This document shows, piece after piece, positions 1 through 5,907 of a stretch of DNA of 9,152 bases. The notes under the pieces were generated by a model. It searched no databases, was not told the DNA's origin, and saw only the letters and a list, made by a program, of their open reading frames with translations. The stretch lies in NCBI GenBank assembly GCA_903934155.1, contig CAIZMS010000222.1, positions 1 to 9,152 on the forward strand. The letters are read 5' to 3'. The stretch comes from an uncultured bacterium. GTDB taxonomy: Bacteria > Verrucomicrobiota > Kiritimatiellia > CAIKKV01 > CAITUY01. Numbering within the stretch: the first letter of the stretch is position 1; every line of letters starts with the position of its first letter. The translations under genes were made by a program, and so were the position numbers.

Positions 1-628
1 CCTGGGACCGGGAGTGGACATGCAGTTTTGCGTAGATGCGCGCGGTCAGGGTGCGGATGGTGGAGAAACTGATGCCCAATTGATCGGCAATCTCCTTCTG
101 CAGATAGCCTTTTGCCAGTAGCCTGAGCACCTCCTGTTCGCGCGCCGCGAGCCCCTCTTCCACGGCGCTACGCGAATCCACGGTAGGTTTGCGAAAAGCC
201 TGGACAATGCGCCGGGCAATGCTGCTCGTCATGGGCGCACCGCCCCCATGCACATCCCGGACCGCCTCGATCAGGCGCTCCGCCTCAACAGGCTTCGTCA
301 GGTAACCGATGGCCCCGGCCGCCAACGACTCGAACACCACCTCCGTATCGTCGAACACCGTCAGCATGATGAATTGCGTTTTTGGCAACAGGGGCACAAG
401 ACGCTTGACGCACTCCACCCCGCTCGCCCCGGGGAGATTGATGTCCATCAGGATGACGTCGGGCTTCAGGGCGGGCAAAACCGCAATCGCCTCTTCGGCG
501 GTGCCAACCACGGAGATGCAGCGCGTGCCCGGTCCTTCCTCCAGAATGCCGCGCAGACTGCGGCGGAGCCCGGCATCATCCTCCACCACCGCCACGGCAA
601 TCATCGGAGTTGATTTGTCCTTACTCAC
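1..628 (-). CDS. NarL/FixJ (LuxR-type) response regulator, C-terminus cut by window edge
   Basis: Cytoplasmic response regulator, probably the transcriptional output of the sensor kinase encoded just upstream on the same strand. Seen: an N-terminal receiver (about residues 9-120) with acidic pocket E16/D17/D18, phospho-acceptor D62 in MDINLPG, T90 in MLTVF and K112 in YLTKP. A linker follows, then a LuxR-type helix-turn-helix from about residue 160 (LAAREQEVLRLLAKGY, KEIADQLGIS, IYAKLHVHSRS). The 209 visible residues cover nearly the whole usual length (about 210-220), so only a few residues are missing. The start is GTG at 628, with an AGAGGGA Shine-Dalgarno at 642-636, 7 nt upstream. The in-frame ATG at 604 is less likely because it would remove the end of the leader of the first beta strand and lacks that spacing. 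The ATG a few bases upstream runs straight into a stop. Family assignment is secure; the target genes are unknown. Confidence 0.93.
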   Translation of the reverse strand, partial: MSKDKSTPMIAVAVVEDDAGLRRSLRGILEEGPGTRCISVVGTAEEAIAVLPALKPDVILMDINLPGASGVECVKRLVPLLPKTQFIMLTVFDDTEVVFESLAAGAIGYLTKPVEAERLIEAVRDVHGGGAPMTSSIARRIVQAFRKPTVDSRSAVEEGLAAREQEVLRLLAKGYLQKEIADQLGISFSTIRTLTARIYAKLHVHSRSQ

Positions 629-791
629 GTCGCATTCCCTCTTCCCGTCCTTCCCTGACCCGGCATAGCCGGAACCAAATCATAATCGTAAACGTAATCA
701 TAATCGTAATCATATTCTGCTGCGCCAGAGAGGATTACGATTACGATTATGATTACGATTACGAACAAATCCTTACCAATATTCGATTGAT
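629..791. other. Intergenic leader between sensor kinase and response regulator genes
   Basis: This 163-bp spacer lies between the kinase stop and the regulator GTG. Read in the direction of transcription (minus strand) it contains an AT-rich start, a long imperfect GATTAC-unit hairpin (764-686), a short CCGGC/GCCGG palindrome with a 3-nt loop (672-660) and the regulator's Shine-Dalgarno (642-636). No T-tract follows either hairpin, so neither looks like a standard intrinsic terminator. I see no convincing promoter. If kinase and regulator share one mRNA, this leader would be structured and could affect their relative expression or stability. Confidence 0.5.
686..764. repeat. Long imperfect inverted repeat of GATTAC/GATTAT hexamers
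   Basis: Arms at 686-717 and 733-764 flank a 15-nt loop. By hand alignment the arms match at 29 of 32 positions, with mismatches at left-arm positions 692, 712 and 715, and an uninterrupted run of 19 paired bases from 693 to 711. The right arm is itself a tandem array of five hexamer-like units (GATTAC, with one GATTAT). On the minus-strand transcript the 712/738 mismatch becomes a U-G wobble, so the RNA stem would be nearly complete. Its AT-rich composition contrasts with the GC-rich genes around it. It could be a REP/MITE-like dispersed element, an mRNA-stabilising stem or a simple-sequence expansion. One copy alone cannot decide this. Confidence 0.8.
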
Positions 792-3700
792 TCAAGTCGT
801 AAGGCGCTGAGACACTCTTTCATTTCCGCCAGTCAATGGCACCACAAATACTATGGAACTCCCCGCGCCGGGCGCACTGGTAAAGCGCGCTTCTCCGCCA
901 ACCTGCGCAAGACGTTCGCACATATTGGCCAGCCCCCGGTTTCCGGCAAGCGCGCTTGCCACATCAAAGCCCACCCCATCATCCTCAATTTCCACCGTAA
1001 AGCACGCGGCTTCAACCGCCACCTTCAATGTCACGGTCGCAGGATGGCCGTGCCGGACGGCGTTATGGATCGCCTCCCGGGCGGCCAGGAAAATATTGTG
1101 GCGAATCCCCGATGCCAACGGCACGGCGGGAAGCTCATCCGGGATGTCGGTCCGGAAACTTACGCCGGCCAGCGCCAGGTATTCCTCCGCGAACTTGAAG
1201 AGGTAACTCACCAGATGCTCGAGGGTATCGCGCGCGGGGTTGACCGCCCAGACGATCTCATCCAACCGCCGCGTGCTCTCGCGGGCACGGATGTTAATTT
1301 CAGCCAGTTGGCCCTTCTGGACAGAATCGCCGGATGATACCTTTTGCGCCATGCTGCCGAGCATGGCAATCTGGGCCAGACTGGCGCCGAGTTCATCATG
1401 CAGGTCACGGGCAATACGGGCCCGCTCCTGCTGCCGCGCCGTCGTCTGCTCCAGCCGCGACAGGGCCAGCTGCGACCGTTGCCAGACCACATACCGCCAC
1501 CCGCTGTACACCAGACTGGCGGCCAGCAACACAATCAGCAGCCAGAACCAAGCCTGCCGGGTGACCGGCTGGGGAATGCCAAGTTCCACCCTCTGAATCT
1601 CACCGGACTTTCGTTCTTTCAAGGATAGTTTCCAGACATTCTCTCCGGCGGAGGTAAGCCCGTCCACAACAAAGCCCGTTGCATCCTTCACGACCGGCTT
1701 GAGCTGACTGTAAATAAACAGATCCCCAGCGCGGGCCCCTGCATCAGTCAATTCAATCTGCATCGCCGAATGCAGCGACGTCACACGCTTGAGTTCCGCC
1801 GCCCCGCAGTAGATGTGCAAGCCCGAGCCGATCAACACCGGCTTGTACAAGTCCTGTGGCAGCTCGGTGAAACTCAGGTGCTGGGAGGCCGAGGCCGCCA
1901 GGGAGGGAGTGGTATAACTTCCCTCCACCACCCCCACGTAGCGGTTATCCCAGAACGACCAGACCGCATAGCGTTTTTTGGGATCCAGCCCGATGCGGGC
2001 AAAATCCAAAGTCACCGCCTGCTCTTTCTCGGCCGGGTTCCACAACAACGCCACCGTCCAGTTTCCCCATTCCCGGTTTACATGCCCGACAAGGCGGGGC
2101 CATTCGGTCCCCGTGCAGAGGTCCAGCACCTCCGTCCGTTCCTTCGCGGGAGGCGTCAAGACCTCGACATTCCGCCAGTAGGGCTTGAACCGATCCTCGT
2201 TCCACGGGTCGGAAGTGAATGCCGCTCCGCAGGACAGCCCCACCATGCTGATCCAGGTCCGAGCCAGGGGCCAACCACCCACCACCGGACTGACATCCTT
2301 CAGTTCGGTCGCCATGTAGTACGCATCGTTGTCCACTGCGAACCAGTGGCCATTGAGATGATAGGCGCGAAGCGCTTCTTCGATGATGGACCTGACGCCT
2401 ATGCGTTCGGCCTCGTACCCGGAGCGACAGGCATCCACGAACCCCAGCCCGGCGCGAGCCTGCGTCCAATCGTTGAGCAGGAGATATGGGGAATCCCCGA
2501 CCGCCTTGCGGACATGGGCGTAACAATCCCGGTAACGCTCAAGCGAGGTCATGCGCTGCGGAAGGTCATCGGCCAGGATGAGATGCCCGAGTTTCAGATA
2601 CGAGTATCCCATCCCCATAACCTGGCTCGCGTTCCCGGCCACCAAGGCCGCAGAGGCCTGGCGAGGATACTGTACCTTGAGACCCGACCGCGCTCCGGTC
2701 GCGACGATCTTCCCGGCATAGAAGGGCATTCCCTCCGGAAACCGGTCGTTCGTGTCAAGGGAAGCGGAGTACTCCTCCCGCTCGTACCCACGATCGATCT
2801 GGATAACATCAGGCCTGAGCCGACCGCCCGATTGCGCCGCCTGCGTGACCACCGCGAGCACATCCTGGCCCGTCACCTTCTTCATAAGGAAATACCAACT
2901 GCTCCAACCCGAGAGCGCCCCCTGCGCCGTCCGCGAACCATGCGTGCTGGCCACCCACGCACCCCACCGCGCCAGTGCGGCGTCCGGCTTCTCAAAGAAA
3001 AGCGCCACCTGCTGACCCCAGCGCGTCTGGCCGGGCCTGACCTGGACGCTGCTCATGTCGGCCATCAGTGTCAGCCCAGACTTTCCCTGCCCCAGGGGCC
3101 GGAAGAAAGCCGCGACGAAGGCCACGGGCGTTCCCACCGGGCCAAAAAGGAAGCCCACCCCGTCATCGCGATAGCAGCCCCCGTATTCAAAGAGCTCGAG
3201 ACTTACTTCCGGAGCCAGTCCATGTGCAAAGGACATGCTCCCCCTTCGGGGGATGAAGAAGTTCGCCTTCAGGATGTCGAGCGTCGTAACCACCGGCGTC
3301 GCGTTGTTCAATCCGGTAACCACCCATTTCTCAGGACTGCCCTCCACTTCAAAGCCGCCAAGTAGGGCGGGCGCTACGAGCCCGCCATTCGTCACGCGCT
3401 CATCCATCGCCAGCGACGAGACCGTCAACAAGCGGACCGGACGGTCTCCCCGGTTCCGAATCCCCGCCTGCAACATCACCACAGGCACGCCGGGAACCTG
3501 GTCGAGGCGGAAGAGCAGCTCAATCTGCTCCTTTTCAAAGCGGATTGTGGAGGACGAGCCGTTAGCCAGCCCGTAGGGTGTTGCCTCCGCCGTGTAGGAA
3601 TTGACGCCAACCAGCGTGCCGGAATCCGAGGACAGCACATTGGTGACACCCCCGATCACAACCCTCGCGGAGAAGCCACCCCGGAACCCTACCAGACCTG

Positions 3701-3836
3701 GCGCGGTGAGAGTGATGGTACGCCCCCCATCCTCCAGACGGGCATTCACAGTCACAGCCGTTTCGGCCTGCGCCAGCTCCGGCGCAACCGCCAAAGCCAG
3801 AAACAAGGCCGGTCGCGAGGCAAACCTGAAAATCAT
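792..3836 (-). CDS. Sensor histidine kinase with periplasmic GH36/melibiase-like domain
   Basis: A predicted inner-membrane sensor of 1014 residues from ATG 3836. Domains in order: signal peptide (about 1-24, hydrophobic core ALFLALAVA, likely cleavage after AQA); a beta-rich region to about 300; a GH36/alpha-galactosidase-like barrel from GWSSWYF (310), with VIQIDRGY (D348), YLKLGHL (G417), AERIGVRS (R482) and a DNDAYYM stretch; a beta-rich tail; a membrane span (about 763-783); and a HisKA_3 helix with ERARIARDLHDELG (phospho-acceptor H813). The HATPase_c domain has N-box N925 in EAIHNAVRHG, then DDGVGFD and NRGLANM. In active GH36 relatives the YLK motif ends in a nucleophile Asp and the RIG motif carries the acid/base Asp; here these are Gly and Arg, so the fold is probably a binding sensor. 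It likely phosphorylates the downstream NarL-type regulator. The start is uncertain: ATG 3851 and GTG 3950 (1052 aa) are in frame and none has a strong Shine-Dalgarno. I chose ATG 3836 because it gives a clean signal peptide. Confidence 0.9.
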   Translation of the reverse strand: MIFRFASRPALFLALAVAPELAQAETAVTVNARLEDGGRTITLTAPGLVGFRGGFSARVVIGGVTNVLSSDSGTLVGVNSYTAEATPYGLANGSSSTIRFEKEQIELLFRLDQVPGVPVVMLQAGIRNRGDRPVRLLTVSSLAMDERVTNGGLVAPALLGGFEVEGSPEKWVVTGLNNATPVVTTLDILKANFFIPRRGSMSFAHGLAPEVSLELFEYGGCYRDDGVGFLFGPVGTPVAFVAAFFRPLGQGKSGLTLMADMSSVQVRPGQTRWGQQVALFFEKPDAALARWGAWVASTHGSRTAQGALSGWSSWYFLMKKVTGQDVLAVVTQAAQSGGRLRPDVIQIDRGYEREEYSASLDTNDRFPEGMPFYAGKIVATGARSGLKVQYPRQASAALVAGNASQVMGMGYSYLKLGHLILADDLPQRMTSLERYRDCYAHVRKAVGDSPYLLLNDWTQARAGLGFVDACRSGYEAERIGVRSIIEEALRAYHLNGHWFAVDNDAYYMATELKDVSPVVGGWPLARTWISMVGLSCGAAFTSDPWNEDRFKPYWRNVEVLTPPAKERTEVLDLCTGTEWPRLVGHVNREWGNWTVALLWNPAEKEQAVTLDFARIGLDPKKRYAVWSFWDNRYVGVVEGSYTTPSLAASASQHLSFTELPQDLYKPVLIGSGLHIYCGAAELKRVTSLHSAMQIELTDAGARAGDLFIYSQLKPVVKDATGFVVDGLTSAGENVWKLSLKERKSGEIQRVELGIPQPVTRQAWFWLLIVLLAASLVYSGWRYVVWQRSQLALSRLEQTTARQQERARIARDLHDELGASLAQIAMLGSMAQKVSSGDSVQKGQLAEINIRARESTRRLDEIVWAVNPARDTLEHLVSYLFKFAEEYLALAGVSFRTDIPDELPAVPLASGIRHNIFLAAREAIHNAVRHGHPATVTLKVAVEAACFTVEIEDDGVGFDVASALAGNRGLANMCERLAQVGGEARFTSAPGAGSSIVFVVPLTGGNERVSQRLTT

Positions 3837-4021
3837 TGAGAGGAGTCCCATGGGCAGTACTGCTATCACACCCGCCAGAAAAAGGGAAGGGCGGGCGTCC
3901 TGTTTTCTGGAGTGCGGGATCCTCAACTGCCGAGGTGCATCCCCGGTCACTGCGGCAGCCGGGGATCGCCGCCGTCTTTCTTCTTGCGTGCCGCTTCCCG
4001 CATAACCTATGGTTTGACCTC
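3837..4021. promoter_or_regulatory. Divergent intergenic region between sensor kinase and thrC
   Basis: The two transcription units diverge from this 185-bp region, so promoters for both should lie here, or within about 71 bp if the kinase starts at GTG 3950. I could not pick out a convincing -35/-10 pair on either strand. TTGCGT (3984-3989) and TAACCT (4003-4008) are only 13 bp apart, too close for a sigma-70 promoter. No clear operator palindrome or riboswitch was recognised. The function is inferred from gene layout only. Confidence 0.4.
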
Positions 4022-5404
4022 ATGAATTATATCAGCACAAGGGGGGACACCGGGGTAAAGGGATTTCAGGAAGCGGTCATGATGGGACTCGCCCGGGATG
4101 GCGGGCTTCTTCTGCCGGAACATATTCCGGATGTCTCCGCAAGGCTCGCCAGCTGGCGAGACCTCTCCTACCCGGATCTGGCCGTTGAGATCATGCGGCT
4201 CTATGCCGACATCCCCGAGGCCGACCTACGGGATATTATCACCCGAAGCTACGCCACATTCCGGCATCCGGATATTGCTCCGGTCCGCAGCGTCGGAGAC
4301 ATGCATATTCTTGAACTTTTCCACGGCCCCACCCTGGCATTCAAGGATATCGCCCTCCAGTTTCTTGGCAACACCTTTGAATATGTTCTGAAGAAAAGCC
4401 GCCGCGAACTGAACATTCTCGCCGCCACCAGCGGGGATACCGGCAGCGCCGCCATTTGCGGAGTCCGGGGACGCGATCGCATCCGCATATTTGTCATGCA
4501 CCCCAAAGGCCGGGTCAGCCCCCTCCAGGAAAGGCAAATGACCACCGTGCTGGACGGGAATGTCTTCAACATTGCCGTTGAGGGCACCTTCGATGACTGC
4601 CAGCGGATCATGAAGACCATTTTCAGCGATCTGGCATTCAAGGATGGACACTCGCTGGGCACGGTCAATTCCATCAATTGGGCGCGGGTTCTGGCCCAGG
4701 TTGTCTACTACTTCTTCGCCGCCTTCCGCGTGATGCGACTGACCGGCGCCCGGGAAGTCCAGTTTTCCGTGCCCACCGGAAACTTTGGCGACATCTTTGC
4801 CGGTTATGTGGCCGCCCGGATGGGGCTCCCCATCCGGCGCCTGATCCTGGCGACCAATGAGAACGATATCCTCTCCCGTTTTTTCAAGTCCGGGTCTTAC
4901 AGCGGCGGCCCGGTTCACGCCACCATCAGTCCCTCCATGGATATTCAGGTGGCCAGTAATTTTGAACGGTATCTCTACTACCGGCTGGGATCCGATCCTG
5001 CGGCGGTTCGGGAGGCCATGAAACAGTTTGAAACCAGCGGCAGGCTCGAGGTTCCGCCGCAGGCCAACGGCCGGATGGATGACCTGATTGTGGCGGGAGT
5101 CGGCACCACCGAGCACACCCTCGCCACAATCCGCGAGATCCATGATCAATACGGATACCTGCTGGATCCCCATTCGGCGGTAGGCGTTCATGTGGCAAAA
5201 CCTTACCTGCTCCCCGAGGCCCCGATGATCTGCCTGGCCACGGCACATCCCGCAAAATTCGGCCAAGCCATCCAGGACGCCACCGGCAGCGACCTCGCGC
5301 ACCACCCCATCCTCGAAGCCTTGAGCGACCTTCCGGCCCGTTGCACCATTCTTCCGGCCCGGGATGTTGAAATTCGAAAGTATATGGAAGGACTGATACC
5401 CTGA
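4022..5404 (+). CDS. thrC: Threonine synthase
   Basis: A PLP-dependent lyase that converts O-phospho-L-homoserine and water to L-threonine and phosphate, the last step of threonine biosynthesis in the cytoplasm. It has 460 residues, in the range of the E. coli/yeast-type class. Seen: the typical N-terminus MNYISTRG and GLARDGGLLLPE; the PLP-binding lysine K108 in HGPTLAFKD; a phosphate/PLP loop ATSGDTGSAA; SVPTGNFGDIFAGY; ATNENDIL; and the C-terminal DPHSAVGVHVA and CLATAHPAKF. The ATG at 4022 is chosen because the family begins here. The frame stays open upstream, but those residues are arginine- and proline-rich and resemble no threonine synthase. There is no clear Shine-Dalgarno before this ATG. 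No hom or thrB is present in the window; instead the stop codon overlaps the start of a cheD-like gene, an unusual partner. Confidence 0.96.
   Translation: MNYISTRGDTGVKGFQEAVMMGLARDGGLLLPEHIPDVSARLASWRDLSYPDLAVEIMRLYADIPEADLRDIITRSYATFRHPDIAPVRSVGDMHILELFHGPTLAFKDIALQFLGNTFEYVLKKSRRELNILAATSGDTGSAAICGVRGRDRIRIFVMHPKGRVSPLQERQMTTVLDGNVFNIAVEGTFDDCQRIMKTIFSDLAFKDGHSLGTVNSINWARVLAQVVYYFFAAFRVMRLTGAREVQFSVPTGNFGDIFAGYVAARMGLPIRRLILATNENDILSRFFKSGSYSGGPVHATISPSMDIQVASNFERYLYYRLGSDPAAVREAMKQFETSGRLEVPPQANGRMDDLIVAGVGTTEHTLATIREIHDQYGYLLDPHSAVGVHVAKPYLLPEAPMICLATAHPAKFGQAIQDATGSDLAHHPILEALSDLPARCTILPARDVEIRKYMEGLIP
5386..5392 (+). promoter_or_regulatory. Shine-Dalgarno GGAAGGA that points to a CTG start for the cheD-like gene
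   Basis: GGAAGGA lies inside the last codons of thrC, 8 nt before the CTG at 5401. It is a good ribosome-binding sequence at normal spacing. The cheD reading frame has a stop at 5368-5370 and then no ATG, GTG or TTG until ATG 5554, which lies beyond the catalytic Cys and His. The site therefore decides in favour of CTG 5401, with ATA 5407 as a weaker alternative. Confidence 0.6.
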
Positions 5405-5907
5405 GGATAAACTCACACACCGTCATCGAGGTCGAAACCGGGCAGGTTCGCCTCGGCGGGCCGAATGAAGTCCTCCACGCGAACGCACTGGGTTCCTGCA
5501 TCGCAGTTGTCCTGCACGATCCGACGCGTCATCGTGGCGCACTGGCCCATGTCATGCTCCCCGGAATCGCACCAGCCTCCGCCACGGAACCGAACCGCTA
5601 CGCCGTTAACGCCATCCGGGAGGCGATCCGTCTTCTGGAGACCGAACCGGCTCAATTGACCGCCTGGCTCGTCGGTGGCGCCAATGTGCTCCGCGATCCC
5701 GAAGGGGAACCCCTTTGCCAACAAATCCGCGATTCCGTTGTCAAGAGCATGGCTCAAACCGGAGTCACCGTTCGCGGCCAATCGCTGGGTGGAACCGAAC
5801 GCCGTTCCGTTCTGCTGGTAGTGGAGACCGGAGAAGTATACTATTCGCTGGGTGACAGACCTGAAACACCAATCCATGTAGACATTGCAGAGGAGCGTAA
5901 GCCATGA
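5401..5907 (+). CDS. CheD-family receptor glutamine deamidase homologue, apparent CTG start
   Basis: CheD enzymes deamidate specific glutamines on chemoreceptor helices and can bind CheC. This 168-residue protein matches the family in length and motifs: ALGSCIAVVLHDP (C33), GALAHVMLP (H50, 17 residues after the Cys as in Thermotoga CheD), LVGGANVL, and a C-terminal LGGTERRSVLLVVETGEV. It is divergent: the position of the catalytic threonine (six residues before the Cys) is alanine (A27), and the usual IG-x-RN segment reads LCQQIR. The gene overlaps the thrC stop by 4 bp (CTGA) and the next gene's start by 4 bp (ATGA), so translation of all three is probably coupled. No receptor, cheC, cheR or cheB is nearby. 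The most likely partner is the hybrid kinase it precedes. Family assignment is firm; start codon and activity are less so. A sequencing error near 5400 could mimic the missing start. Confidence 0.85.
   Translation: MRINSHTVIEVETGQVRLGGPNEVLHANALGSCIAVVLHDPTRHRGALAHVMLPGIAPASATEPNRYAVNAIREAIRLLETEPAQLTAWLVGGANVLRDPEGEPLCQQIRDSVVKSMAQTGVTVRGQSLGGTERRSVLLVVETGEVYYSLGDRPETPIHVDIAEERKP

Noticed and set aside
686..764. CRISPR array or intrinsic terminator
   Set aside because: The units are 6 bp with no spacers, so it is not a CRISPR array. No T-tract follows the stem on either strand, so it is not a classical terminator.
610..810. Small plus-strand frame through the GATTAC hairpin, giving a run of Asp-Tyr
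   Set aside because: The Asp-Tyr run is just the hexamer repeat read as codons. The frame covers the kinase-regulator spacer, overlaps both flanking genes on the opposite strand and has no ribosome-binding site.
3239..3253. Short perfect hairpin (five G-C pairs plus one A-T around a 3-nt loop)
   Set aside because: It lies inside the kinase coding sequence far from either end and has no T-tract. In GC-rich DNA such a short palindrome is expected by chance.
1770..3365. Long plus-strand open frame (531 codons) opposite the sensor kinase
   Set aside because: It is antisense to the GH36-like kinase gene, whose motifs are unmistakable. Its translation is rich in Pro, Arg and His with no recognisable domain, as expected of a shadow frame in GC-rich DNA.
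3836..4021. N-terminal extension of thrC back to the in-frame ATG at 3836
   Set aside because: The extra residues are unlike any threonine synthase, and the family's typical N-terminus (MNYISTRG) begins at 4022. The extension would also overlap the divergent kinase start region.
4226..5416. Minus-strand open frame (396 codons) opposite thrC
   Set aside because: Threonine synthase on the plus strand has full-length family motifs. The antisense translation is Gly-rich with no coherent domain.
5554..5907. cheD-like gene starting at ATG 5554
   Set aside because: This would remove the GSC cysteine and the AHxMLP histidine that define the family and leave a long gap after thrC, despite coding similarity right up to 5401.
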